A stretch of DNA of 64,000 bases from Hydrogenophilales bacterium (lineage in GTDB: Bacteria; Pseudomonadota; Gammaproteobacteria; Burkholderiales; Thiobacillaceae): the NCBI GenBank assembly GCA_016719465.1, contig JADJYY010000041.1, positions 1-64,000 on the forward strand. Direction: 5' to 3'. The notes below the pieces were generated by a model that saw nothing but the letters and a program-made list of their open reading frames with translations, was not told the DNA's origin and did not search any database. This document shows, piece after piece, positions 37,404 to 45,911 of this stretch (its first letter is position 1; the number at the start of each line of letters is the position of its first letter). The position numbers and the translations under genes were made by a program.

Positions 37404-38051
37404 ATGGCCATGACCCCGGTCCTGCGCGAAACCGTCACCACCGGCCTGGCCCTGCTGGTGTTTTCCGTGGTGGGGGCGGCCCTGCTGTCCGGCTCCCACA
37501 CCCTGACCCGCCCCGCCATCGAGAAAAGCGAGCAAGCGGAGAAACTGGCCCTGGTGGCCCAGACCCTGCCCGCCGGCAGCTTCGACAACGACCTGATCCG
37601 GGACGCCGCGCCCCTGGCCGCCGATCCCCTGCTGGGCCTGAAGCGTCCCGGCCTGTTCTATCCGGCCCGCCGGGCGGGCGTCGCCACCGCCGTGGTGCTG
37701 GAAGTCGTGGCGCCGGATGGCTACAGCGGCGAAATCCGCCTGCTGGTGGGCATCCACGCCGATGGCCGGGTCGCCGGGGTGCGGGTCACCGCCCACCGGG
37801 AGACGCCGGGCCTGGGGGACTACATCGACCCGGCCCGCGGCCCCTGGATCCGGCAATTCGACGGCAGGAGCCTGGCCGACCCCCTGCCCGACGGCTGGCG
37901 CGTGAAGAAGGACGGGGGCCGTTTCGACTACCTGGCCGGCGCCACCATCACCCCCCGGGCCGTGGTCAAGGCGGTGCGCCGGTCCCTGGAATACTTCGCC
38001 GCCCACCGGGACGAACTGCTCGCCCCGACGAAACAGGAGGCCGGACCATGA
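37404..38051 (+). CDS. rnfG: Rnf electron transport complex subunit G
   Basis: RnfG is a single-pass membrane protein with a covalently bound FMN. The 215-residue product has one N-terminal helix (TGLALLVFSVVGAALLSG), an FMN-binding domain with GYSGEIRLLVGI and HRETPGLGDYI, and the flavinylation motif AGATITPRAVV (Thr). It overlaps the rnfE start by four bases. Confidence 0.94.
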   Translation: MAMTPVLRETVTTGLALLVFSVVGAALLSGSHTLTRPAIEKSEQAEKLALVAQTLPAGSFDNDLIRDAAPLAADPLLGLKRPGLFYPARRAGVATAVVLEVVAPDGYSGEIRLLVGIHADGRVAGVRVTAHRETPGLGDYIDPARGPWIRQFDGRSLADPLPDGWRVKKDGGRFDYLAGATITPRAVVKAVRRSLEYFAAHRDELLAPTKQEAGP

Positions 38052-38776
38052 GCGCCGCCGACACCACCAGCCCCCTCCCCGCCGGCGACCCGGCCGCGCC
38101 CGCCGCGCCGGCCGCCGGCCAGGGCGGCCTGTTCTCCCGGGAAACCCGGGACATCATCGTCAACGGCCTGTGGACCCAGAACCCGGGCATCGTCCAGTTG
38201 CTGGGCCTGTGTCCCCTGCTGGCCATCAGCAACTCCGTGGTGAACAGCCTGTCCCTGGGCCTGGCCACCACCCTGGTGATGGCCACGGCCAGCGGTTCCG
38301 TGGCCCTGCTGCGCAACTACATCCCCCACGAGATCCGCATACCCGCCTTCGTGCTGGTCATCGCCGTGCTGGTCACCGTGGTGCAGCTGGCCATGAACGC
38401 CTGGGTGCATCCCCTGTACCTGGTGCTGGGCGTGTTCATTCCCCTGATCACCACCAACTGCATCGTCCTGGCCCGGGTGGAGGCCTTCGCCTCCAAGCGC
38501 TCGACCCTGCACTCCATCCTGGACGCCACCATGATGGGCCTGGGCCTCACCGCCGTGCTGGTGGCCCTGGGGGGCCTGCGGGAGGCCCTGGGCAAGGGCA
38601 CCCTGTTCTCCGGCATCGACCTGGCCCTGGGGCCCATGGCCAGGGATTGGGTGATACCCCTGGCCCACGACTACAGCGGCTTCCTGCTCGCCGTCCTGCC
38701 GCCGGGCGCCTTCATCGGCCTGGGCCTGCTCATCGCCCTGCGCAACCGCATCCAGATGGGGCGCAATCCGGCATGA
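38048..38776 (+). CDS. rnfE: Rnf electron transport complex subunit E
   Basis: RnfE pairs with RnfA in the membrane. It has six helices and the signatures NGLWTQNPGIVQLLGLCPLLAIS and PLITTNCIVLARVEAF, whose cysteines share the intramembrane [2Fe-2S] cluster with RnfA. The first 28 residues are a Pro/Ala-rich extension not found in most homologues. The ATG overlaps the rnfG stop. Length 242 residues. Confidence 0.95.
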   Translation: MSAADTTSPLPAGDPAAPAAPAAGQGGLFSRETRDIIVNGLWTQNPGIVQLLGLCPLLAISNSVVNSLSLGLATTLVMATASGSVALLRNYIPHEIRIPAFVLVIAVLVTVVQLAMNAWVHPLYLVLGVFIPLITTNCIVLARVEAFASKRSTLHSILDATMMGLGLTAVLVALGGLREALGKGTLFSGIDLALGPMARDWVIPLAHDYSGFLLAVLPPGAFIGLGLLIALRNRIQMGRNPA

Positions 38777-38798
38777 ATCGCGCCCCGAACCTTCTCCG

Positions 38799-39431
38799 AT
38801 GAACGCCGCCAAGCGCCGAGCGATCTTCGAGCGGCTCGAGGCCGCCAACCCCGCGCCCACCACGGAGCTCCACCACCGGAGTCCCTTCGAGTTGCTGGTG
38901 GCCGTGGTGCTGTCCGCCCAGGCCACGGACAAGAGCGTCAACCTGGCCACCGCCACCCTGTTTCCCGTGGCCGACACGCCGGAAAAGCTGCTTTCCCTGG
39001 GCGAGGACGGCCTCACCGCCCACATCCGCCGCATCGGCCTGTTCAAGACCAAGGCGAAGAACCTCCTGGCCACCTGCCATATCCTGCTCGACAAGCATGG
39101 CGGCCAGGTGCCGCGCCACCGGGAAGCCCTGGAAGCCCTGCCCGGGGTGGGCCGCAAGACCGCCAACGTGGTGCTCAACACCGCCTTCGGCGAGCCCACC
39201 ATCGCCGTCGATACCCACATCTTCCGGGTGGCCAACCGCACCGGCCTGGCCCCGGGCAAGACCGTTCTGGAAGTGGAAAGGAAGCTCCTGCGCCACACGC
39301 CACCCGAGTTCCGCCAAGACGCCCACCACTGGCTGATCCTGCACGGCCGCTACGTGTGCAAGGCGCGCAAGCCGGATTGCGCCGCCTGCGTCATCCGCGA
39401 CCTGTGCGACTTCAAGGAAAAGACGGCATGA
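38799..39431 (+). CDS. nth: endonuclease III
   Basis: Nth is a base-excision repair glycosylase/AP lyase for oxidised pyrimidines. The 210-residue protein has the helix-hairpin-helix LPGVGRKTANVVL with catalytic Lys, catalytic Asp in VDTHIFRVANR, and the C-terminal [4Fe-4S] cluster cysteines CKARKPDCAACVIRDLC. The rnf-nth linkage is widespread in proteobacteria, as is the case here (22 bp after rnfE). Confidence 0.97.
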   Translation: MNAAKRRAIFERLEAANPAPTTELHHRSPFELLVAVVLSAQATDKSVNLATATLFPVADTPEKLLSLGEDGLTAHIRRIGLFKTKAKNLLATCHILLDKHGGQVPRHREALEALPGVGRKTANVVLNTAFGEPTIAVDTHIFRVANRTGLAPGKTVLEVERKLLRHTPPEFRQDAHHWLILHGRYVCKARKPDCAACVIRDLCDFKEKTA

Positions 39432-39459
39432 GGCCGCTGGACATGGCGCGAGACCGCCC

Positions 39460-40557
39460 ATGAAAGCCGGCTCGGGGCTCGCCCAGGGGCGGCTGGCCGA
39501 TCCCGGCCTGGCCGCCCAGGCCGTGCATGCCGCCATGACCCGGGCCGGCCTGGACCACCCCCAGGCGGTACTGCTCTACCTCAGCGCCGATTTCGCCCGG
39601 GATCCCCGGCCCGCCATCGGCGCCGCCACCCGCGCCGCCGGCTGCCTTCAGGTGGCGGGATGCACGGCGGCGGGGGTGTTCACCGAGGAGGATTGGGTTC
39701 TGGACGCGCCGGCCGCCGCCGCCCTGGTGCTGGGCGAGGGGGCCGGGCTGACGCCCGCTTCCCCGGAACAGGCCGATCCGGATCGGGTCACCCTGACCCT
39801 GGCCGCCCCCAATGCCCTGGACATGACCTGGATCGCCGCCGGCGGACGCCGTTTCGGTGGCGTCTCCGGCGACGCCACCGGCCAGGGGCCCTATTCGGTC
39901 TGGCGCGGCGGACGGGTCTGGGACAACGGTCGCTGCGAGCTGTCCCTGACCGGCGGTTCCCTGCGCGTGGGCGTCTCCCAGGGGGTGCGCCCTCTCTCCC
40001 GGCCCATGCCCGTCGAACAGGTGGCGGGCCACGACATCCGCGTCATGGGGGGCGTGGACGCCCTGGCCAGCCTGGCGCGGGAACTGCCCCTGAGCCAGCG
40101 GTCGCCGGAGCGCATCCCCACCCATCTGCTCATGGCGGGCATCCCCTACGGCGACCGGGAAAACGCCGTGGCCGAAGGCCGTTTCCATCTGCTGCCGGTG
40201 ATCGCCGCCAACCCGGCGGACAGGTCCGTCACCGTGGCCGGCCTGTTGGCGCCGGGTGTGGACCTGTTCTGGGCCTTGCGCCAGCCCGGGGCGGCGGAAC
40301 ACGACATGTCGGCCATGGTGGCGCGCCTGGCCGATGAACGCCCGCAGGCCCCCGCCTTCGCCCTGATGTACCCCTGCATGGGCCGGGGGCCCTCTTTCTA
40401 CGGCGGAGTGGACAAGGATATCCAGGCGCTGAAGCGGCGCTTCCCGGGCATGCCCTGCATCGGCTTCTATGGCAACGGCGAGATCGCCCACCTGGACGGC
40501 GCCAATCGCCTGCTGCAATACAGCGTGGTGCTGGCCCTGGGGGACGGCCATGTTTAA
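39460..40557 (+). CDS. FIST N / FIST C domain protein
   Basis: The 365-residue protein contains the FIST sensory domains, which are predicted to bind small ligands such as amino acids. N-terminal landmarks are VLLYLSADFARDP and VAGCTAAGVFTEED; C-terminal ones are PAFALMYPCMGRG and CIGFYGNGEIAHL. It has no output domain or membrane helix, so it must act through a partner. It is 28 bp after nth and overlaps the next gene by eight bases. Confidence 0.88.
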   Translation: MKAGSGLAQGRLADPGLAAQAVHAAMTRAGLDHPQAVLLYLSADFARDPRPAIGAATRAAGCLQVAGCTAAGVFTEEDWVLDAPAAAALVLGEGAGLTPASPEQADPDRVTLTLAAPNALDMTWIAAGGRRFGGVSGDATGQGPYSVWRGGRVWDNGRCELSLTGGSLRVGVSQGVRPLSRPMPVEQVAGHDIRVMGGVDALASLARELPLSQRSPERIPTHLLMAGIPYGDRENAVAEGRFHLLPVIAANPADRSVTVAGLLAPGVDLFWALRQPGAAEHDMSAMVARLADERPQAPAFALMYPCMGRGPSFYGGVDKDIQALKRRFPGMPCIGFYGNGEIAHLDGANRLLQYSVVLALGDGHV

Positions 40558-40981
40558 TCCCAGCCGGGACCAGGTGCGCCAGTTTTTCTTCGATGCCTGG
40601 GGCAAGTTTCGCGCGGGCCAGCCACTGAGCGACCTGGAAAGGATCGCGCTGGAACATATCGGCCGGCATCCCGAATACCACGCCATGCTGGATCAACCGG
40701 AGCGCTACCGGGATCGGGACTGGCCGCCGGAAATGGGCGAGACCAATCCCTTCCTGCACCTGTCCATGCATCTTTCCATCAGCGAGCAAATCTCCATCGA
40801 CCAGCCGGCCGGCGTAAAAACCCGTTACGCGGCCCTGGCCGCCCGCCTGGGCGACGAGCACGCGGCCCAGCACGCGGTGATGGACTGCCTGGCGGAAATG
40901 ATCTGGCGGGCGCAGCGCGACAACCAGCCGCCCGATGGCGCGGCCTACCTCCTCTGTCTGGAAAAGAAATGTCTTTCCTGA
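40550..40981 (+). CDS. DUF1841 protein
   Basis: The 143-residue protein belongs to DUF1841, a family of unknown function largely restricted to beta/gammaproteobacteria. Signatures: FNPSRDQVRQFFFDAW, HPEYHAML and NPFLHLSMHLSISEQ...DQP. The ATG lies within the last codons of the FIST gene, and its own stop overlaps the SulP gene by 13 bases, so the three are translationally linked. Confidence 0.87.
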   Translation: MFNPSRDQVRQFFFDAWGKFRAGQPLSDLERIALEHIGRHPEYHAMLDQPERYRDRDWPPEMGETNPFLHLSMHLSISEQISIDQPAGVKTRYAALAARLGDEHAAQHAVMDCLAEMIWRAQRDNQPPDGAAYLLCLEKKCLS

Positions 40982-43413
40982 AACACGATCGCTTCGGCGC
41001 CGAATGGGCGTCCAACATCCTGGCCTGCAACCTGTGGCTGTACCAGTTCCTGCCCTTCCTGAAATGGCGGCACCGGGTCAACCGCGACACCCTCAAGGAC
41101 GACGGCATCGCCGGCATCACCGGGGCGTTGATCGTCCTGCCCCAGGCCGTGGCCTTCGCCACCATCGCCGGTCTGCCGCCGGAATACGGCATCTACGCGG
41201 CCATGGTTCCCACCATCATCGCCGCCCTGTTCGGTTCCTCCTGGCATCTGGTGTCCGGCCCCACCACGGCGATTTCCATCGTGGTGTTCGCCTCGGTGTC
41301 GCCCTATGCGGAACCGGGCACGCCGGAATACATCGGCATGGTGCTGACGCTCACCTTCCTCACCGGCCTGTTCCAGCTCGCCATGGGCCTGGCCAAGATG
41401 GGCGCCCTGGTCAACTTCATCTCCCATACCGTGGTGATCGGCTTCACCGCCGGCGCCGCCCTGCTCATCGCCGCCAGCCAGGTGAAGAACTTCTTCGGCC
41501 TGGACATCGAGCGCGGCGTGCCGGCCTACGAAGTGGTGCGGCAACTGCTGATCCAGATCGGCGACCTGAACCCCTACATCACGTCGGTGGCGGTGGTTTC
41601 CCTCATCGCCGGCCTGCTGGGGCGCAAGTACCTGAAGCGGGTGCCCTACATGATCGTCGCCATGGTGGTGGGCGGCCTGTTCGCGGCCCTGCTGGACCAC
41701 GAGTTCGGCAACGAGGTCACCGGCATCAAGACCGTGGGCGCCCTGGTGGCCAGCCTGCCACCGCTGTCCATGCCGGACTTTTCCCTGGCGGCCCTGAAGA
41801 ACACCTTCTTCTCGGCCCTGGCGGTGACCGTGCTGGCCCTGACCGAGGCGGTGTCCATCTCCCGCTCCATCGCGGTGAAGTCGGAGCAGCACATCAACGG
41901 CAACCAGGAATTCGTCGGCCAGGGCCTGTCCAACCTGTTCGGCGGTTTCTTCTCCGGCTACGCCTCCAGCGGTTCCTTCAACCGCAGCGGCGTCAACTAC
42001 GAGTCCGGGGCGCGCACGCCCCTGGCGGCGGTGTTCTCCTCGGTGTTCCTGCTCATCATCCTGTTCCTGGTGGCGCCCCTGGCCGCCCACCTGCCGATTC
42101 CGGCCATGGCGGCGGTGCTGTTCCTGGTGGCCTGGAACCTGATCGACTTCCACCACATCGGCGCCATCCTCAAGGCCCACCGGCAGGAAGCCGTGGTGCT
42201 GGGGGTCAGCTTCCTCGGCACGGTCATCGACCTGGAGAAGGGCATCTTCTTCGGCATCGTCGCCTCCCTGATCTTCTACCTGCACGGCACGTCCCGCCCC
42301 GCCATCCGCTCCCTGGTGCCGGACGCGAAGGACCGGGGCAACCCGCGCCGCAAGTTCGTGGTGGAGACCGGCGCGGAGCCGGACTGCCCGCAACTCAAGC
42401 TGCTGCGTATCGAGGGTTCCATCTTCTTCGGCGCCGTGGACCACATCCAGCACGCCTTCGCCGCGGTGGACGAGCACGTGCCCGGCCAGAAGCACCTGCT
42501 GCTGTTCTCCAAGGGCATCAATACCATCGACCTGGCCGGCGCCGAGTTGCTGGCCCGGGAGGCCCAGCGCCGGCGCAAGCTGGGCGGCGCCCTCTACCTG
42601 TGCGGCGTGCGCGACGCCACCTGCGGCATGCTGAAGAAGGGCGGTTACCAGGCCGACATCGGCGAAGCCAACGTCTTCGCCCACAAGCCCGACGCCATCG
42701 CCGGCATCTATCCGCGCCTGGATTCGGAACGCTGCCGTACCTGTACCGCCCGCATCTTCCGGGAATGCCGGGAGCGCCTGCCCAACGGCGAGGCGCGCAC
42801 GGCGGGGGACATGGAGCAATTCAGCGAGATCAGCGAGGATGTCAGCGCCGCCAGCGCCGGCTTCAAGCGCCTCACGGAAATCGTCACCCGTACCGGCGAC
42901 GACGGCACCACGGGCATCGCCAACGGCACCCGCATGTCCAAGCACGCGCCCCGCATCGAGGCCATCGGCACGGTGGACGAACTCAACAGCCAGGTGGGCG
43001 TGCTGCTGGCTTCCCCCCTCCCCGCCGACCTGCGCCCCCTGCTGGTGGATATCCAGCATGACCTGTTCAACCTGGGGGCGGAACTGGCCTGGCCCGAGGT
43101 CAGCCAGATTCACGAGGACGCGGTGCTGCGCCTGGACCAGGCCATCGCCACCTACAATGCCGGGCTGCCGCCCCTGACCGAATTCGTCCTGCCCGGCGGC
43201 GCTTCGGCCGCCGCCCAGACCCACATCTGCCGCACGGTGTGCCGGCGCGCGGAGCGGCGGCTCTCCACCCTGTCCGAGGTGGAATTGCTGTCGCCCAAAT
43301 TGGGGCAATACCTCAACCGGCTGTCGGATCTGCTGTTCGTCCTGTCCCGCCGCATCAACCGCGTGGCGGGCAAGGAGGAACCGGTCTGGCGCGGGCCCTC
43401 GGCGCGCGATTGA
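40969..43413 (+). CDS. SulP anion transporter-STAS fused to PduO-type cobalamin adenosyltransferase
   Basis: The 814-residue open frame has three parts. Residues about 25-440 are a SulP transporter (ALIVLPQAVAFATIAGLPPEYGIYAAM; SGPTTAISIVVFAS; NLFGGFFSGYASSGSFNRS). Residues about 460-600 are a STAS domain, ending with a Cys-rich tail (CRTCTARIFREC). Residues 632-814 are a complete PduO-type ATP:cob(I)alamin adenosyltransferase: FKRLTEIVTRTGDDGTTGI, EAIGTVDELNSQVG, LPGGASAAAQTHICRTVCRRAER, LSDLLFVLSRR. The usual adenosyltransferase initiator Met is Phe632; an in-frame ATG at 42811 could give a separate start. No stop separates the parts. A CobC-like phosphatase follows, so a link to cobalamin is plausible. 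Confidence 0.85.
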   Translation: MSFLKHDRFGAEWASNILACNLWLYQFLPFLKWRHRVNRDTLKDDGIAGITGALIVLPQAVAFATIAGLPPEYGIYAAMVPTIIAALFGSSWHLVSGPTTAISIVVFASVSPYAEPGTPEYIGMVLTLTFLTGLFQLAMGLAKMGALVNFISHTVVIGFTAGAALLIAASQVKNFFGLDIERGVPAYEVVRQLLIQIGDLNPYITSVAVVSLIAGLLGRKYLKRVPYMIVAMVVGGLFAALLDHEFGNEVTGIKTVGALVASLPPLSMPDFSLAALKNTFFSALAVTVLALTEAVSISRSIAVKSEQHINGNQEFVGQGLSNLFGGFFSGYASSGSFNRSGVNYESGARTPLAAVFSSVFLLIILFLVAPLAAHLPIPAMAAVLFLVAWNLIDFHHIGAILKAHRQEAVVLGVSFLGTVIDLEKGIFFGIVASLIFYLHGTSRPAIRSLVPDAKDRGNPRRKFVVETGAEPDCPQLKLLRIEGSIFFGAVDHIQHAFAAVDEHVPGQKHLLLFSKGINTIDLAGAELLAREAQRRRKLGGALYLCGVRDATCGMLKKGGYQADIGEANVFAHKPDAIAGIYPRLDSERCRTCTARIFRECRERLPNGEARTAGDMEQFSEISEDVSAASAGFKRLTEIVTRTGDDGTTGIANGTRMSKHAPRIEAIGTVDELNSQVGVLLASPLPADLRPLLVDIQHDLFNLGAELAWPEVSQIHEDAVLRLDQAIATYNAGLPPLTEFVLPGGASAAAQTHICRTVCRRAERRLSTLSEVELLSPKLGQYLNRLSDLLFVLSRRINRVAGKEEPVWRGPSARD

Positions 43414-43434
43414 CGCGGCTCCGGCCCATCCCGG

Positions 43435-44040
43435 CTAGCCGCCCTTGCTCAACCATTGCAAGGTGTCGAAACGCTTGGCTCCCCGGTGCTCGACCCGGAT
43501 ACGGGCCAGCCCGGCCGAGCCCACGTTGATGCGATAGGCCCGCTCCGGCGGCAGGCCCAGGACGTGACTGACGACCATGCGGATGACGCCGGCGTGGGAC
43601 ACCACCAGGACGTGTTCTCCCCGGTGTTCATCGAGGATGCCCTCGTAGGCGGCGGCCACCCGCCGGGCAAAATTTTCCAGAGGTTCCGCCCCTTCCGGGC
43701 GGCGCCCCAGGGGATCGAGCTTGAACTCGAACACGCGGTTCGGCTCGGCCTGTTCAAGCTCGGCGGCGGTACGCCCCTCCCAGGCCCCGAAACCCACTTC
43801 CGCCAGGCGTTCGTCGATGCGCATCGGCAGGCCGGTGGTTCCGGCCAGCCATTCCGCGAAGGCCGCGCAGCGACTCAGCGGGGAGGAAACGATGGCCGCC
43901 CAGGGGCGCTCGCCCGCCGTGGCGGCGCACATCTGGGCCCAGCCCTTTTCCGACAGGGGGTCGTCGGTCTGGCCGCGATAGCGCTTGCCGCCGACGGGTT
44001 CGCCGTGACGCAGGAAATCCAGGGTGGTGAAAACGGGCAT
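43435..44040 (-). CDS. histidine phosphatase, alpha-ribazole phosphatase-like
   Basis: The 201-residue protein is of the phosphoglycerate mutase-like superfamily: [23 protein letters not shown] (phospho-His motif RHG), [22 protein letters not shown] and [16 protein letters not shown]. The start resembles CobC, which dephosphorylates alpha-ribazole phosphate in the last stages of cobalamin assembly. Neighbourhood with the adenosyltransferase domain supports that, but generic phosphatases of this superfamily look alike. It is convergent with the SulP fusion. Confidence 0.8.
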   Translation of the reverse strand: MPVFTTLDFLRHGEPVGGKRYRGQTDDPLSEKGWAQMCAATAGERPWAAIVSSPLSRCAAFAEWLAGTTGLPMRIDERLAEVGFGAWEGRTAAELEQAEPNRVFEFKLDPLGRRPEGAEPLENFARRVAAAYEGILDEHRGEHVLVVSHAGVIRMVVSHVLGLPPERAYRINVGSAGLARIRVEHRGAKRFDTLQWLSKGG

Positions 44041-44054
44041 GCCTCGGTGGAGCG

Positions 44055-44708
44055 CTAGCGGCCGCGCAGCAATCGCTCCACTTCACGCCGCAGGGCGTCC
44101 ACTTCCAGGGAGGCCATCGCGGCGCGGCTGCCCAGGGCGCGGATGGTGGTTCCCAGGGCCGCGCACTGGCGGTAGGCGGTGCGGCTCTTGAGGCTGGCGG
44201 CCAGCATGGGAATACCGAATTCCGGCAGCATGCCGAGCACTTCCTGGGCCAGGAGGGTATTCAGTTGCATCTGGTTCACCATCAGGCGGGCTTCCAGTTC
44301 CGGGTTCTTGTGGCGGGCATGGGCGATGGCCTCGCGGATACGCACCGAGGCCCACAGATCCAGGGGCGAGGGAATCACCGGCACCAGGGCCAGCCGGGCC
44401 GCCCGCAGCGCGCTGGCGGTCACCGGGGCGGCGGCGGCGGGGGGGCTGTCGATGACGATGTAGTCGAATTCCTCCTGGCGCTTGCGCAGGGCCTTGTGCA
44501 GCTTGCCCTCCTCGCCGGAGACATCCTCCACCTCGGCGGGAAAGCCCCCGCCCATGCCGGCCCAGTGCAGGGCTGTGTTCTGGGGGTCGGCGTCGGCCAC
44601 CAGCACCCGCTTGCCGGAATCCGCCAGGCTTCCCGCCAGCAGCATTGCCAGGGTCGTCTTGCCGGCCCCCCCCTTCTGGTTCACCACGGCGATGATTTTT
44701 GCCACCAT
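44055..44708 (-). CDS. ParA family ATPase (orphan)
   Basis: The 217-residue deviant-Walker ATPase has KGGAGKTT (about residues 11-18), Walker A' DADPQ and Walker B-like DYIVIDSPP. It lacks a neighbouring ParB gene, and resembles the small ParA-like/VirC1 proteins that position DNA or protein cargo. ATG 44708 follows AAGGAGCTAAGTC. It lies 14 bp before the CobC-like phosphatase and is probably cotranscribed with it. Confidence 0.85.
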   Translation of the reverse strand: MVAKIIAVVNQKGGAGKTTLAMLLAGSLADSGKRVLVADADPQNTALHWAGMGGGFPAEVEDVSGEEGKLHKALRKRQEEFDYIVIDSPPAAAAPVTASALRAARLALVPVIPSPLDLWASVRIREAIAHARHKNPELEARLMVNQMQLNTLLAQEVLGMLPEFGIPMLAASLKSRTAYRQCAALGTTIRALGSRAAMASLEVDALRREVERLLRGR

Positions 44709-44771
44709 GACTTAGCTCCTTTTTCCACCCCGGATGGTAGCGCCGAGATTCGGCGGATGCAGCCTCGCGGT

Positions 44772-44777
44772 TATAAT
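44772..44777 (+). promoter_or_regulatory. candidate -10 element of fabI
   Basis: TATAAT is a perfect -10 hexamer, 30 bp before the fabI ATG. A poor -35 candidate TTCGGC lies 17 bp upstream (44749-44754). It is the best promoter candidate between the divergent parA-like gene and fabI. Confidence 0.45.
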
Positions 44778-44807
44778 TTCGGCCATTTCCAATTCAGGGA
44801 TCGCGAC

Positions 44808-45599
44808 ATGGGCTTTCTTGCCGGCAAGAAAATTCTCGTCACCGGGATGATCAGCAATCGTTCCATCGCCTATGGCGTCGCCAAATGCTGTCACCGGGAA
44901 GGCGCGGAACTGGCCTTCACCTATCAGGGCGACAAGGTCCGTGACCGGGTCATGGGACTGGCCGGCGAGTTCTCCGCGTCGCCCCTGGCGTTCCCCTGCG
45001 ATGTGGGCAGCGACGAGGAAATCGCCGCGATGTACGCGCAACTCGGCCAGCACTGGGATGGCCTGGACGGCCTGGTGCATTCCATCGCCTACGTTCCCAA
45101 GGACGCCCTGGACGGCAGCTACATCGACAACGTCACCCGGGAAAACTTCCGCATCGCCCACGACATTTCCAGCTATTCCTTCACCGCCCTGGCCAAGGCC
45201 GGCCTGCCCATGATGGAAGGTCGCAATGCCGCCATGCTGACCATGACCTACCTGGGCGCGGTGCGTTCCGTCCCCCATTACAACGTCATGGGCCTGGCCA
45301 AGGCCAGCCTGGAATCCAGCGTCTACTATCTGGCCGCCGGCCTGGGTCCGCGCGGCATCCGCGTCAACGGCCTGTCCGCCGGCCCCATCAAGACCCTGGC
45401 GGCCTCCGGCATCGCCGACTTCAACAAGCTGCTGGCCTGGGGCGAGAAGAATTCGCCCCTGCGCCGCAACGTGACCATCGAGGAAGTGGGCAATACCGCC
45501 GCCTTCCTGCTGTCCGACCTGGCCAGCGGCATCACGGGGGAAATCACCTACGTGGACTCCGGCTTCAACAGCACGGCCGGGCTGGCGGTGGACGAATAA
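44808..45599 (+). CDS. fabI: enoyl-[acyl-carrier-protein] reductase (NADH)
   Basis: FabI reduces enoyl-ACP in fatty acid elongation and is the triclosan target. The 263-residue SDR protein has [25 protein letters not shown] (nucleotide-binding), [11 protein letters not shown], and the catalytic pattern Tyr-x6-Lys in [12 protein letters not shown]. The C-terminal [19 protein letters not shown] is normal. ATG 44808 is the conserved start. It is monocistronic, closed by a strong terminator. Confidence 0.96.
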   Translation: MGFLAGKKILVTGMISNRSIAYGVAKCCHREGAELAFTYQGDKVRDRVMGLAGEFSASPLAFPCDVGSDEEIAAMYAQLGQHWDGLDGLVHSIAYVPKDALDGSYIDNVTRENFRIAHDISSYSFTALAKAGLPMMEGRNAAMLTMTYLGAVRSVPHYNVMGLAKASLESSVYYLAAGLGPRGIRVNGLSAGPIKTLAASGIADFNKLLAWGEKNSPLRRNVTIEEVGNTAAFLLSDLASGITGEITYVDSGFNSTAGLAVDE

Positions 45600-45617
45600 G
45601 CGGCCGAGCCAGGCCAG

Positions 45618-45656
45618 ACAACAAAAAAGCCGGAGGATCTCCGGCTTTTTTGTTGT
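45618..45656. terminator. terminator after fabI (bidirectional in form)
   Basis: A perfect 17-bp inverted repeat, ACAACAAAAAAGCCGGA (45618-45634) and its complement (45640-45656), encloses a 5-base loop. The six T's in the right arm and six A's in the left make it usable from either direction. Confidence 0.92.
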
Positions 45657-45673
45657 CGATGGCGGCGCCGATC

Positions 45674-45911
45674 ATCCTAGAAACGGCAGTTGGACGCGCC
45701 CGATGGTGCGTTCGGGTGGGTGGCTGGCGCGACGCGACGACGCCGCATGCCGGGGCCCGCAAGGAGGAGCAACAAAGCCAGACGCCCGCCCGGACGTGCC
45801 AGCGGGTGCGTAGCGGTCTCACCCATGGGGTGAGGTCTGCCGAAAGGCATTTCGTCAATATCCATGCGCCTTCACAAGGGCAAAGGAGCGGTCAACCGCC
45901 GTTTCTAGGAT
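45674..45911. mobile_element. miniature inverted-repeat element, copy B (238 bp)
   Basis: The terminal repeats ATCCTAGAAACGGCAGTTG (45674-45692) and CAACCGCCGTTTCTAGGAT (45893-45911) differ at one position. The inner 65 bp next to the right end match copy A at 9192-9373 almost exactly, in reverse orientation. The middle parts differ in sequence and length. The last base of the element is also the last base of the ppiD stop codon. On the minus strand the conserved block again begins a short frame, MDIDEMPFGRPHP. Confidence 0.82.

Noticed and set aside
33329..38776. Na+-translocating Nqr operon instead of Rnf
   Set aside because: The order A-B-C-D-G-E, the ferredoxin-rich RnfB and linkage to nth identify Rnf. 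NqrA and NqrF are absent.
45677..45865. A 62-codon gene within miniature element copy B
   Set aside because: Only its first 13 codons are shared with copy A, and both differences there change the amino acid. After that the two copies diverge, so there is no evidence of coding constraint.
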